Shown piece by piece: positions 1 to 8,718 of a stretch of DNA of 64,000 nucleotides. Every line of letters begins with the position of its first letter. Positions within the stretch are counted from its first letter, which is position 1. The notes below the pieces were generated by a model. The model was given only the letters and a program-made list of their open reading frames with translations. It ran no database searches and had not been told where the DNA came from. Source of the stretch: Pseudomonas fluorescens (GTDB lineage: Bacteria > Pseudomonadota > Gammaproteobacteria > Pseudomonadales > Pseudomonadaceae); NCBI RefSeq assembly GCF_002022275.1, contig NZ_MSDF01000062.1:62001-126000 (forward strand), in the 5' to 3' direction. A program made the position numbers and the translations under genes.

Positions 1-81
1 GGGAACATATTTTGTCGCATTTGCTGAAGGCCATGTCTTACACAAAAATCAAACCATTGATTTTAAAGGATTTTTAAAAGT

Positions 82-97
82 TGGCACGGCTTCTGCT
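82..97 (+). promoter_or_regulatory. Sigma-54 promoter of the CrcY-like RNA
   Basis: TGGCAC, five bases, then CTGCT matches the -24/-12 consensus TGGCAC-N5-TTGCW, with GG and GC spaced as required. It lies just upstream of an A-rich non-coding stretch, and transcription would start near 108. In Pseudomonas, promoters of this kind driving Crc-sequestering RNAs are activated by CbrB; its upstream sites would fall at or beyond the left edge. Confidence 0.82.
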
Positions 98-107
98 ATC
101 TCTATGG

Positions 108-476
108 CATAACAAGAATAAAAAGCACCAAACCTAATAAAAATAAGACGAAACGACTCTGACATAACAAAAACAACACGGCAGAGACGCAGCTAACAGA
201 TTTTTTTGAAGAAGACAGGCTTCGCAGGGTACGGCATGCCGAAACCCGCAACCGGTAAGAGAAAAATAAAACTACCTCAGGTAGCTACCACTGGTTGGAT
301 CGATTACGAAGAAGCAGGTCAGCGTTCAAAAAAATACGTTTGCTCTTGACCCCGGATGGGGGTCGCCAAAAACAGCGGTAAAGGGTAACGGTTGCCAAAA
401 ACAACAATAGACCGCCCCTCAATAATAAAAAAAGAGCACGCAACGACAAATTAAAGGGGACCTTCGGGTCCCCTTT
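108..476 (+). ncRNA. crcY: CrcZ/CrcY/CrcX-type Hfq/Crc-sequestering small RNA
   Basis: This is a non-coding stretch of about 370 nt running from a sigma-54 promoter to a strong hairpin terminator. It carries at least six A-rich motifs of the AANAANAA kind, near 111-121, 136-147, 167-177, 261-271, 398-410 and 420-432. Hfq/Crc binds such motifs, and the RNAs titrate Hfq/Crc to relieve carbon catabolite repression. Length, promoter class and motif number fit the CrcZ family. The neighbour is the leucine-catabolism cluster rather than cbrB/pcnB, which argues for the CrcY or CrcX paralogue; the exact letter is inferred. No credible reading frame lies inside. Confidence 0.8.
453..476 (+). terminator. 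Terminator of the CrcY-like RNA
   Basis: A perfect 10-bp stem, AAAGGGGACC pairing with GGTCCCCTTT, is closed by a TTCG tetraloop and followed by a T-rich stretch. It sets the 3' end of the small RNA. Confidence 0.85.
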
Positions 477-520
477 GTGCTTTCTGCCGTTTGATAGATT
501 CAAAGCTGGCACCGATCAAA

Positions 521-612
521 ATGTGGGAGCGGGCTTGCTCGCGAACGCGTTAGATCAGTCAATACATCTAGAGACTGTTACACCGCATTCGCGAGCAAGC
601 CCGCTCCCACAT
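521..612. repeat. REP inverted pair 1
   Basis: Arms of about 25 bp (521-545 and 588-612) face each other around a spacer of about 42 bp. The core is GTGGGAGCGGGCTTGCTC. It belongs to the same subfamily as the pairs at 22895 and 59142. It lies between the small RNA and the 3' end of the acyl-CoA ligase gene. Confidence 0.92.
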
Positions 613-625
613 TGGATATGCAGGG

Positions 626-2263
626 TTAGTCACACCGGGTTCGCAACTCCTCAATCGAAATCTCGCGCATGCGGAATTTCTGGATCTTGCCCGTCACCGT
701 CATCGGAAATTCCTCCACAAACTTGAAATGTCTGGGCGTCTTGAAGTGCGCAATGCGGCCCTTGCACCAGGTCTGCAATTCCAGCTCGTTGGCCACGTGA
801 CCCGGGTGGAACTTGACCCAGGCGACGATCTCTTCGCCATAACGCTCGTCCGGAATGCCGATGACCTGCACATCCGCCACCGCAGGGTGAGTGAAGAAAA
901 ACTCCTCCAGCTCGCGCGGGTACACGTTCTCGCCACCGCGAATGATCATGTCCTTGTTGCGCCCGGCAATGCACACGTAGCCGTGCGCGTCCATGGTCGC
1001 CAGGTCGCCGGTGTGCATCCAGCCGGCGTCGTCGATGGCTTCGCGAGTGCCTTGCGGGTTATTCCAGTAACCGAGCATCACGCTGTAGCCACGGGTGCAC
1101 AACTCGCCGACTTCACCGCGCGCCACGGTGTTGCCATCGGTATCGATGATCTTGTTTTCCAGCTGCGGCTGGGTACGCCCGACGGTGGTCACGCGGCGTT
1201 CCAGGTCGTCATTTGCGCCGGTCTGCAGTGAGACAGGGCTGGTTTCGGTCATGCCATAGGCAATCTGCACTTCGCCCATGTGCAACTCGCTGATCACGCG
1301 ACGCATCACTTCGATGGGGCACGTAGCACCCGCCATGATGCCCGTGCGCAAGGTGGCCAGGTCGAACTCGCCACGTCGCGGGTGATCGAGCAGCGCGATG
1401 AACATCGTGGGCACGCCGTAGAGGCCGGTGGCGCGCTCCTCGGCGACGGCGCTCAAGGTGAGCAGCGGATCAAAGCCGTCATTCGGGTAAATCATGGTGG
1501 TGCCGTGGGTGATGCAGCCCAGGTTGCCCATCACCATGCCAAAGCAGTGATACAGCGGTACCGGAATCACTAGCCGGTCCTGCGCGCTGAGGCCCAGGCT
1601 TTCGCCGACCATGTAGCCGTTGTTGAGAATGTTGTGATGGCTGAGGGTCGCGCCCTTGGGGAAGCCGGTGGTGCCGGAGGTGTACTGGATGTTGACGGCC
1701 TGATCGAAGTGCAGGCTGGCCTGGCGGGCGTGCAGTTGCTCGGGAGGAACGCCGGCGCCGAGGGCCGCCAACTGCGACCAGGGCATGAAACCCGGTGGCG
1801 GGCTGGGGTCGAGGCTGATGATCGCACTCAGGTCGGGCTTCAACTCCTGCAACATCGCGTGGTAATCCGAGGTTTTGAACGACCCGGCGCACACCAGCCA
1901 TTGGCAACCGGACTGCTCGAGCACGTACTCCAGTTCGCTGCTGCGATAGGCCGGGTTGATGTTCACCAGAATCACCCCGAGCTTGGCGCTGGCAATCTGG
2001 CTGATGCACCACTCGGCGCAGTTCGGCGCCCAGATACCCAGGCGGTCGCCGGTTTGCATGCCCAGTGCCAGAAACGCGCGGGCGTGCAGGTCAACCGCTT
2101 CGGCCAGTTGCCGCCAGGTGTAGCGAAGGTGTTGATGGCGCACCACCAGGGCCTCGCCATCCGGCACTTGCGCGACGGTGTTATCGAAGGATTGGCCAAT
2201 GGTCATGGCCAGCAAGGTCTTGTCCTGAGAGCCACGGCTGTAGCTCTGGTTCGGTTGATCCAT
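626..2263 (-). CDS. AMP-dependent acyl-CoA synthetase (ligase)
   Basis: This 545-residue member of the ANL superfamily activates a carboxylic acid to its acyl-AMP and then its CoA thioester in the cytoplasm. The P-loop-like motif YTSGTTGFPKGA is present, as are the adenylation motif with YGMTE and the C-terminal hinge region GRNKDMIIRGGENVYP with the late lysine in TVTGKIQKF. The reading frame extends further upstream, but the ATG at 2263 has a good AAGGGG ribosome site and matches where family homology begins. It is divergent from liuABCD across a spacer holding two LiuR-type operators, so it probably activates branched short- or medium-chain acids for that pathway. The exact substrate is not readable. 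Confidence 0.9.
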   Translation of the reverse strand: MDQPNQSYSRGSQDKTLLAMTIGQSFDNTVAQVPDGEALVVRHQHLRYTWRQLAEAVDLHARAFLALGMQTGDRLGIWAPNCAEWCISQIASAKLGVILVNINPAYRSSELEYVLEQSGCQWLVCAGSFKTSDYHAMLQELKPDLSAIISLDPSPPPGFMPWSQLAALGAGVPPEQLHARQASLHFDQAVNIQYTSGTTGFPKGATLSHHNILNNGYMVGESLGLSAQDRLVIPVPLYHCFGMVMGNLGCITHGTTMIYPNDGFDPLLTLSAVAEERATGLYGVPTMFIALLDHPRRGEFDLATLRTGIMAGATCPIEVMRRVISELHMGEVQIAYGMTETSPVSLQTGANDDLERRVTTVGRTQPQLENKIIDTDGNTVARGEVGELCTRGYSVMLGYWNNPQGTREAIDDAGWMHTGDLATMDAHGYVCIAGRNKDMIIRGGENVYPRELEEFFFTHPAVADVQVIGIPDERYGEEIVAWVKFHPGHVANELELQTWCKGRIAHFKTPRHFKFVEEFPMTVTGKIQKFRMREISIEELRTRCD

Positions 2264-2304
2264 AACGACCCCTTTTGTCTTTTTTGTAAGGTGGACGGCA
2301 GCTG

Positions 2305-2322
2305 CTTGACGTAAACGTAAAC
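2305..2322. promoter_or_regulatory. LiuR-type operator 1
   Basis: TGACGTAAACGTAAA matches the MerR-family LiuR motif, a palindrome around TTTACGTWAACGTAAA. It lies nearer the ligase gene and probably controls it. No liuR gene is in the window. Confidence 0.65.
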
Positions 2323-2347
2323 TACGATTGACAGCCTCGCAACGCAA

Positions 2348-2366
2348 GCTTACGTTAACGTAAAGG
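2348..2366. promoter_or_regulatory. LiuR-type operator 2 at the liuA promoter
   Basis: CTTACGTTAACGTAAAG is a near-perfect palindrome of the LiuR type. A TTGACA hexamer at 2328-2333 just upstream would place the operator over the -10 side of the liuA promoter, as is usual for MerR-type activators. Confidence 0.72.
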
Positions 2367-2426
2367 TGAGCGCCCTCCTCCGGCGCCGTCCACACAAAAA
2401 CAATGCTTACATTAAGGTGCCTGTCC

Positions 2427-3590
2427 ATGAGTTACCCGTCCCTGAACTTCGCCCTCGGTGAAACCATCGACATGCTGCGCGACCAGGTGCAGCACTTCGT
2501 GGCCAAGGAAATCGCTCCTCGCGCGGCACAAATCGATATCGACAACCTGTTCCCCGCCGACCTGTGGCGCAAATTCGGCGACATGGGCCTGCTCGGCATC
2601 ACTGTGCCGGAGGAGTACGGCGGCGCGGGCCTGGGTTACCTGGCCCACGTGGTGGCAATGGAAGAAATCAGCCGCGGTTCAGCGTCGGTGGCGCTGTCCT
2701 ACGGCGCTCATTCCAACCTGTGTGTGAACCAGATCAACCGCAACGGCAACCACGAGCAGAAACTCAAGTACCTGCCAAAACTGATCACCGGTGAACACGT
2801 CGGCGCCCTGGCCATGAGCGAGCCGAATGCCGGTTCCGACGTGGTGTCGATGAAATTGCGCGCCGACAAACGCGGCGACAGCTATGTACTCAACGGCAGC
2901 AAGACCTGGATCACCAACGGCCCCGACGCCAACACCTACGTGATCTACGCCAAGACCGACCTGGAAAAAGGCGCTCACGGCATCACCGCGTTTATCGTCG
3001 AGCGCGACTGGAAAGGCTTCAGCCGCAGCAACAAGTTCGACAAGCTGGGCATGCGCGGCTCCAACACCTGCGAGCTGTTCTTCGATGACGTTGAGGTGCC
3101 CGAAGAAAACATCCTCGGCCTGCTCAACGGTGGCGTCAAAGTGCTGATGAGCGGCCTCGATTACGAGCGCGTGGTGCTCTCCGGCGGTCCCACCGGGATC
3201 ATGCAAGCCTGCATGGACCTGATCGTGCCCTATATCCACGACCGCAAGCAGTTCGGCCAGAGCATCGGCGAATTCCAGCTGATCCAGGGCAAGGTCGCCG
3301 ACATGTACACCCAACTCAACGCCAGCCGCGCCTACCTCTACGCGGTAGCCCAAGCCTGCGAGCGCGGCGAAACCACGCGCAAGGACGCGGCCGGAGTCAT
3401 CCTTTACAGCGCCGAGCGCGCCACACAAATGGCCCTCGATGCGATCCAGATTCTTGGCGGCAATGGTTACATCAATGAATTCCCCGCCGGGCGCCTGTTA
3501 CGCGACGCCAAGCTGTACGAAATCGGTGCCGGTACCAGTGAGATTCGCCGGATGCTGATCGGTCGCGAACTCTTCAACGAAACCCGCTGA
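2427..3590 (+). CDS. liuA: Isovaleryl-CoA dehydrogenase
   Basis: This 387-residue acyl-CoA dehydrogenase oxidises isovaleryl-CoA to 3-methylcrotonyl-CoA with FAD in leucine degradation. The FAD-family signature LAMSEPNAGSDV sits near residues 128-139, and a C-terminal GTSEIRRMLIGREL is present. The glutamate in LDYERVVLSGG, near residue 247, is at the position used as catalytic base by isovaleryl-CoA dehydrogenases rather than at the late position of most acyl-CoA dehydrogenases, which supports the specific call. The ATG at 2427 follows AAGG; an upstream in-frame ATG lies in the control region and is not preferred. First gene of a tight four-gene operon. Confidence 0.95.
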   Translation: MSYPSLNFALGETIDMLRDQVQHFVAKEIAPRAAQIDIDNLFPADLWRKFGDMGLLGITVPEEYGGAGLGYLAHVVAMEEISRGSASVALSYGAHSNLCVNQINRNGNHEQKLKYLPKLITGEHVGALAMSEPNAGSDVVSMKLRADKRGDSYVLNGSKTWITNGPDANTYVIYAKTDLEKGAHGITAFIVERDWKGFSRSNKFDKLGMRGSNTCELFFDDVEVPEENILGLLNGGVKVLMSGLDYERVVLSGGPTGIMQACMDLIVPYIHDRKQFGQSIGEFQLIQGKVADMYTQLNASRAYLYAVAQACERGETTRKDAAGVILYSAERATQMALDAIQILGGNGYINEFPAGRLLRDAKLYEIGAGTSEIRRMLIGRELFNETR

Positions 3591-3601
3591 AGGAGCGCGT
3601 C

Positions 3602-5209
3602 ATGGCCACTTTGCACACTCAGCTCAACCCGCGCTCAGCGGAGTTTGCCGCCAACAGCGCGGCAATGCGCCAACAGGTCGACGCGTTGCACACCTTGCTC
3701 GCCCAGGTGCAGCAAGGCGGCGGCGCAAAAGCTCAGGAGCGGCACACTTCACGCGGCAAACTGCTGCCTCGCGAGCGCATCAATCGCCTGCTCGACCCGG
3801 GCTCGCCGTTCCTTGAGCTCAGCCAGCTGGCCGCCCATCAGGTATACGGCGAAGACGTGCCCGCTGCCGGAATAATCGCCGGGATCGGCCGTGTGGAAGG
3901 CGTCGAATGCATGATCGTCGCCAACGATGCCACGGTGAAAGGCGGTTCCTATTACCCGCTCACAGTCAAAAAACACCTGCGCGCCCAGACCATCGCCGAG
4001 CAGAATCGCCTGCCGTGCATCTACCTGGTGGACTCCGGTGGCGCCAACCTGCCGCGTCAGGATGAAGTGTTTCCGGACCGCGAGCACTTCGGGCGGATCT
4101 TCTTTAACCAGGCCAACATGAGCGCTCGAGGCATCCCGCAAATTGCCGTGGTGATGGGCTCGTGCACCGCCGGTGGCGCCTATGTGCCGGCGATGGCGGA
4201 CGAAGCGATCATGGTGCGCCAGCAAGCCACCATCTTTCTCGCCGGGCCGCCGCTGGTGAAAGCTGCGACCGGCGAAGTGGTCAGCGCCGAAGACCTCGGC
4301 GGTGCCGATGTGCACTGCAAGATCTCTGGCGTGGCTGACCACTACGCCGACAGCGATGAACACGCCCTGGCCCTGGCCCGGCGCAGTGTGGCCAACCTGA
4401 ACTGGCGCAAACAAGGCGAATTGCTGCAACGCACGCCCGTGGCGCCGCTGTACAGCAGTGAAGAGCTTTACGGCGTGATTCCGGCCGACGCCAAGCAGCC
4501 ATTTGACGTGCGTGAAGTGATCGCTCGGTTGGTCGACGGTTCGGTGTTCGATGAGTTCAAGGCGCTGTTTGGTACCACGCTGGTCTGCGGTTTTGCGCAC
4601 CTGCATGGCTACCCGATTGCGATTCTGGGCAACAACGGCATTTTGTTCGCCGAGGCCGCACAAAAAGGCGCGCACTTTATCGAGCTGGCGTGCCAGCGCG
4701 GGATCCCCCTCGTGTTCCTGCAAAACATCACGGGCTTTATGGTCGGCCAGAAGTACGAAGCCGGGGGCATAGCCAAGCACGGCGCCAAGCTGGTGACTGC
4801 GGTGGCCTGCGCCAAGGTGCCGAAGTTCACGGTGATCATCGGCGGCAGCTTTGGCGCCGGAAACTACGGCATGTGCGGGCGTGCCTATGACCCGCGTTTT
4901 TTGTGGATGTGGCCCAACGCGCGCATCGGCGTGATGGGGGCCGAACAGGCGGCGGGCGTGCTGGTGCAGGTCAAGCGCGAGCAGGCTGAACGCGCGGGCG
5001 CCGGGTTCAGCGCCGAGGAAGAAACGGCGATCAAGCAACCGATCCTCGACCAGTATGAAACCCAGGGCCACCCCTACTACTCCAGCGCACGCTTGTGGGA
5101 TGACGGCGTGATTGATCCGCTGCAGACCCGCGACGTGCTGGCCCTGGCCTTGTGCGCTTCGCTGAACGCCCCCATCGAGCCGAGCCGCTTCGGCGTGTTC
5201 CGCATGTAA
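3602..5209 (+). CDS. liuB: 3-Methylcrotonyl-CoA carboxylase, carboxyltransferase (beta) subunit
   Basis: At 535 residues it has the usual length for this subunit, which moves CO2 from carboxybiotin on LiuD to 3-methylcrotonyl-CoA. Both crotonase-like halves of acyl-CoA carboxyltransferases are present, with glycine-rich loops such as GSCTAGGAYVP in the N half and GGSFGAGNYGMCGRAYDPRF in the C half. It starts 12 bases after liuA with a clear AAGGAG ribosome site and is translated with the rest of the liu operon. Geranyl-CoA carboxylase (AtuC) is the close alternative; context with liuA and liuC favours the leucine pathway. Confidence 0.94.
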   Translation: MATLHTQLNPRSAEFAANSAAMRQQVDALHTLLAQVQQGGGAKAQERHTSRGKLLPRERINRLLDPGSPFLELSQLAAHQVYGEDVPAAGIIAGIGRVEGVECMIVANDATVKGGSYYPLTVKKHLRAQTIAEQNRLPCIYLVDSGGANLPRQDEVFPDREHFGRIFFNQANMSARGIPQIAVVMGSCTAGGAYVPAMADEAIMVRQQATIFLAGPPLVKAATGEVVSAEDLGGADVHCKISGVADHYADSDEHALALARRSVANLNWRKQGELLQRTPVAPLYSSEELYGVIPADAKQPFDVREVIARLVDGSVFDEFKALFGTTLVCGFAHLHGYPIAILGNNGILFAEAAQKGAHFIELACQRGIPLVFLQNITGFMVGQKYEAGGIAKHGAKLVTAVACAKVPKFTVIIGGSFGAGNYGMCGRAYDPRFLWMWPNARIGVMGAEQAAGVLVQVKREQAERAGAGFSAEEETAIKQPILDQYETQGHPYYSSARLWDDGVIDPLQTRDVLALALCASLNAPIEPSRFGVFRM

Positions 5210-5223
5210 ACGGAGCTGTACTC

Positions 5224-6030
5224 ATGAGCGATTTCAACACCCTTGAACTGGTCACCGACAGCCGTGGTTTTGCCACGCTATGGCTCAGCCGTGAAGCCAA
5301 GAACAACGCGTTCAATGCCGAGATGATCCGCGAACTGATCATCGCCCTTGACCATGTGCAGGGCGATGCCTCACTGCGTTTTCTGGTGCTGCGCGGGCGC
5401 GGCAAGCATTTCAGCGCCGGTGCCGACCTGGCCTGGATGCAACAGTCAGCTGAACTCGACTACCACACCAACCTGGACGACGCCCGCGAGCTGGCCGAGC
5501 TGATGTACAACCTGGCCAAGCTGAAAATCCCGACCCTGGCGGTGGTGCAAGGCGCGGCGTACGGTGGTGCATTGGGTTTGATCAGTTGCTGCGACATGGC
5601 CATCGGCGCCGATGACGCGCAATTCTGTCTGTCGGAAGTGCGCATCGGCTTGGCCCCGGCGGTGATCAGCCCGTTCGTGGTCAAGGCCATCGGCGAACGT
5701 GCGGCGCGACGCTACGCACTGACCGCCGAACGTTTTGGCGGCCAGCGTGCACGTGAAATCGGCTTGCTGGCAGAAAGTTACCCGGCCGCAGAGTTGGAGC
5801 AACAGGTCGAACAATGGGTCGCCAACCTGCTGCAAAACAGCCCGGCGGCGATGCGTTCCAGCAAAGACCTGTTGCGTGAGGTCGGCAATGGCGCCCTCAC
5901 CCCGGCCTTGCGCCGCTATTGCGAAAATGCCATCGCGCGGATTCGCGTCAGCCCTGAAGGCCAGGAAGGCTTGCGCGCCTTTCTGCAGAAACGCCCGCCC
6001 AGCTGGCAAGCCCAGGAGCCACGTTTATGA
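5224..6030 (+). CDS. liuC: 3-Methylglutaconyl-CoA hydratase (enoyl-CoA hydratase family)
   Basis: This 268-residue crotonase-fold enzyme would hydrate 3-methylglutaconyl-CoA to HMG-CoA, the step after the LiuBD carboxylase. It shows the oxyanion-hole segment FSAGADLAWMQ near residue 63 and the second signature VQGAAYGGALGLISCCDMAI with the following EVRIGLAPAVISP. I chose the ATG at 5224 (ribosome site GGAG) rather than an upstream in-frame ATG that would overlap liuB. Its last four bases overlap liuD as ATGA, a sign of coupled translation. Confidence 0.92.
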   Translation: MSDFNTLELVTDSRGFATLWLSREAKNNAFNAEMIRELIIALDHVQGDASLRFLVLRGRGKHFSAGADLAWMQQSAELDYHTNLDDARELAELMYNLAKLKIPTLAVVQGAAYGGALGLISCCDMAIGADDAQFCLSEVRIGLAPAVISPFVVKAIGERAARRYALTAERFGGQRAREIGLLAESYPAAELEQQVEQWVANLLQNSPAAMRSSKDLLREVGNGALTPALRRYCENAIARIRVSPEGQEGLRAFLQKRPPSWQAQEPRL

Positions 6031-7955
6031 ACAAACCATTGACCACCGTGCTGGTGGCCAACCGGGGCGAGATTGCCTGCCGGGTAATGCGCACCGCCAA
6101 GGCCATGGGCCTGACCACGGTGGCCGTCCACAGCGCCATCGACCGCGATGCACGGCATAGCCGTGAGGCGGATATCCGGGTGGATTTGGGCGGCAGCAAG
6201 GCCACCGAGAGCTACCTGCAGATCGACAAAATCATTGCCGCCGCCCACGCCAGCGGTGCCCAGGCGATTCATCCGGGGTACGGCTTCCTCTCGGAAAACG
6301 CAGGCTTTGCCCGCGCGATTGAAGCCGCCGGGTTGATCTTTCTCGGCCCGCCCGCCTCGGCGATCGACGCCATGGGCAGCAAATCTGCGGCCAAGGCGCT
6401 CATGGAAACTGCCGGAGTGCCGTTGGTGCCGGGTTACCACGGTGAAGCCCAGGACCTGGAGACCTTCCGCGCCGCCTGCGAGCGCATCGGCTATCCGGTA
6501 TTGCTCAAAGCCACGGCCGGTGGCGGCGGCAAGGGTATGAAGGTGGTTGAAGAGGTCAGCCAACTGGCTGAAGCCCTGGCGTCTGCACAGCGTGAGGCGC
6601 TGTCGTCTTTTGGCAACGGGCAGATGCTGGTGGAGAAGTACCTGCTCAAACCGCGCCATGTGGAGATTCAGGTATTTGCCGATAGCCATGGCCACTGCCT
6701 GTATCTGAATGAGCGCGACTGCTCGATTCAGCGTCGGCATCAAAAGGTTGTAGAAGAAGCGCCTGCGCCAGGCTTGAGTATTGAACAACGCAAAGCCATG
6801 GGCGAGGCCGCCGTGCGTGCGGCCCAGGCCATTGGCTATGTAGGCGCCGGCACGGTGGAGTTTTTGCTGGACGCCCGTGGCGAGTTTTTCTTCATGGAGA
6901 TGAACACGCGGCTGCAGGTGGAGCATCCGGTCACCGAGGCGATTACCGGCCTCGACCTGGTGGCCTGGCAGATTCGCGTCGCTCAGGGTGAGGCGCTGCC
7001 GATCACCCAGGAGCAGGTGCCGCTGATCGGGCATGCCATTGAAGTTCGGCTGTACGCCGAAGACCCCGCCAATGATTTCCTGCCGGCCACCGGGCACCTG
7101 GCGCTTTACCGCGAATCGGCGGCCGGCCCGGGCCGTCGTGTGGACAGCGGTGTCGAGAGAGGTGACAGCGTTTCGCCGTTCTATGACCCGATGCTCGGCA
7201 AACTGATTGCGTGGGGCGAAAACCGGGAACAGGCGCGGTTGCGCTTGCTGAGCATGCTGGACGAGTTCGCTGTCGGCGGGCTCAAGACCAACCTGGGCTT
7301 TTTACGGCGGATCATCGGGCACCCGGCGTTTGCGGCGGCTGAGCTGGATACCGGGTTTATTCCGCGCTATCAGAATGAGCTGCTGCCGGTGCCTGGGGAG
7401 TTAAGCGATGAATTCTGGCAAGTGGCGGGCGCAGCCTTTATGCAGAGCTTGCCGGTGGGTGAAGGGCCTTGGGCGGATACGCGAGGGTTTCGTGCCGGGT
7501 TGCCGGCCGACGTCTCACTGCACCTGAGCAGCGGTGGGCAGGATCGTTTGGTGACGTTGGAGAGCAGCGCTGCGCACTGGCAGGACGAACAGCTGGTGAT
7601 TGAAAAACTGGGCATCCGTCGCTCACATTTCGCTGTGCGCAGCGAAGGCACGGTGCACCTGCGCTGGGACGGCGAGATGCACGCCGTCAGGCTGTTTGAT
7701 CCGATTGCGGCGGTCGAGGCCAGCGCATCCCATCAAGGCGGCCTCACAGCGCCAATGAACGGCAGCATCGTGCGGGTGCTGGTCGAGGTGGGCCAAACCG
7801 TCGAAGCCGGTGCGCAACTGGTGGTGCTGGAGGCGATGAAGATGGAGCACAGCATCCGCGCGCCACAGGCCGGGGTGGTCAAGGCGCTGTTTTGCCAGGA
7901 AGGCGAAATGGTCGCTGAAGGCAGCGCCCTGGTGGAGCTAGAAAGCGCGGATTAA
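6027..7955 (+). CDS. liuD: 3-Methylcrotonyl-CoA carboxylase, biotin-containing (alpha) subunit
   Basis: This 642-residue protein fuses three parts: an N-terminal biotin carboxylase of about 450 residues, a middle linker, and a C-terminal biotinyl domain. The biotin carboxylase has the glycine-rich ATP loop TAGGGGKGM and the MNTRLQVEHPVTE signature. The biotinyl domain carries EAMKMEH, whose lysine (about residue 605) is the biotin attachment site. It carboxylates its own biotin with bicarbonate and ATP and serves LiuB. It is the last liu gene here: liuE (HMG-CoA lyase) does not follow, and the stop overlaps the convergent repressor gene by 4 bp. Confidence 0.94.
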   Translation: MNKPLTTVLVANRGEIACRVMRTAKAMGLTTVAVHSAIDRDARHSREADIRVDLGGSKATESYLQIDKIIAAAHASGAQAIHPGYGFLSENAGFARAIEAAGLIFLGPPASAIDAMGSKSAAKALMETAGVPLVPGYHGEAQDLETFRAACERIGYPVLLKATAGGGGKGMKVVEEVSQLAEALASAQREALSSFGNGQMLVEKYLLKPRHVEIQVFADSHGHCLYLNERDCSIQRRHQKVVEEAPAPGLSIEQRKAMGEAAVRAAQAIGYVGAGTVEFLLDARGEFFFMEMNTRLQVEHPVTEAITGLDLVAWQIRVAQGEALPITQEQVPLIGHAIEVRLYAEDPANDFLPATGHLALYRESAAGPGRRVDSGVERGDSVSPFYDPMLGKLIAWGENREQARLRLLSMLDEFAVGGLKTNLGFLRRIIGHPAFAAAELDTGFIPRYQNELLPVPGELSDEFWQVAGAAFMQSLPVGEGPWADTRGFRAGLPADVSLHLSSGGQDRLVTLESSAAHWQDEQLVIEKLGIRRSHFAVRSEGTVHLRWDGEMHAVRLFDPIAAVEASASHQGGLTAPMNGSIVRVLVEVGQTVEAGAQLVVLEAMKMEHSIRAPQAGVVKALFCQEGEMVAEGSALVELESAD

Positions 7956-8587
7956 AACTTCGCCGTGGCTTGCACTACCACACCCAACATTCGGCAATCG
8001 TCGGTGAACAGCAATTTGGGATAGGTGGGGTTGAGCGGCACCAGATAGAGCTGGCCGCTCTCTTCCATCAGCTGGCGGAACGTTGCCTGGGTGCTGTCGG
8101 CCCACTGGGCGACCACCAACTTGCCGGGCTCGGCATCAATGGCCGGGTCCACCAGAATCATCATCCCGGCGCCGATGCTAAGGCCGCTGGGGGCAGTCAT
8201 GGCGTCTCCGGTCACGGGCAGCCAGAAGGCTTCGCCGCGGGCGTGGTAGTCCGTCAATTCGAAACGCGCCGCGCCGTAGTGAGGGCGTTCTTCGCGGATT
8301 TCGCAGACACCTTTCCAGTCACTCACCGGATAGCGGAAATACGGGTTGTAGTGTTTTTCCGGGGCGGGTTCTTCGTCGGCCCGTTCGCGGATTTGCAGCG
8401 TGACTTCCAGGTAACCCAGCCCCAATTCCGCAAGCACCCGATTCATATCCGCCAGGCTCGGCACACGGCGCTTGTTGAGCCAATGGCCAACGCCGCCCTG
8501 GGACATGCCCAAGCGCTCAGCGAGTTTATCCTGCGTGACCTTGCGGTCTTTCATGTTGGCTCTGACCAACGCAATCCATTTATCCAT
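7952..8587 (-). CDS. XRE-family repressor with degenerate S24/LexA-like domain
   Basis: The 211-residue protein has an N-terminal Cro/CI helix-turn-helix (about residues 8-50, KLAERLGMSQGGVGHWLNKR) and a C-terminal S24/LexA fold. The usual catalytic serine in the GDSM motif is alanine here (VTGDAM, residue 129), and the expected lysine of the dyad is arginine (ATFRQL, residue 171). The fold is kept but self-cleavage looks impossible, so it is probably not induced by RecA-type autoproteolysis. An in-frame TTG four codons upstream is an alternative start. It is divergent from a DUF6124 gene, and two matching palindromes in the gap look like its operators. Confidence 0.88.
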   Translation of the reverse strand: MDKWIALVRANMKDRKVTQDKLAERLGMSQGGVGHWLNKRRVPSLADMNRVLAELGLGYLEVTLQIRERADEEPAPEKHYNPYFRYPVSDWKGVCEIREERPHYGAARFELTDYHARGEAFWLPVTGDAMTAPSGLSIGAGMMILVDPAIDAEPGKLVVAQWADSTQATFRQLMEESGQLYLVPLNPTYPKLLFTDDCRMLGVVVQATAKF

Positions 8588-8597
8588 GGGGCCTGAC

Positions 8598-8612
8598 AAT
8601 ACGTTGCGTATT
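8598..8612. promoter_or_regulatory. Palindromic operator candidate 1
   Basis: AATACGTTGCGTATT is a perfect 6-3-6 palindrome just upstream of the XRE/S24 start codon. It shares half-sites with a second site centred 59 bp away in the same divergent gap. Confidence 0.6.
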
Positions 8613-8656
8613 TTTCAGGGCAATAAACAGTTTGTAGTAATCCATAAAAGGACATA

Positions 8657-8671
8657 AATACGATACGTACT
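8657..8671. promoter_or_regulatory. Palindromic operator candidate 2
   Basis: AATACGATACGTACT repeats the ATACG-N3-CGTA pattern of the first site with one mismatched outer base. It lies nearer the DUF6124 gene and could let one repressor control both divergent genes. Confidence 0.5.
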
Positions 8672-8718
8672 ATCATCGGTTCTATGGTTTTCAACACCCC
8701 ACCAGAGTACCGACCCTC

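Noticed and set aside
285..512. 75-codon reverse frame in the left-edge intergenic region
   Set aside because: It lies inside the CrcY-like RNA and its terminator, with no ribosome site.
521..612. Repeated spaced elements as a CRISPR-like array
   Set aside because: Copies are scattered across 62 kb as facing pairs, not as regular direct repeats with spacers; they are REP elements.
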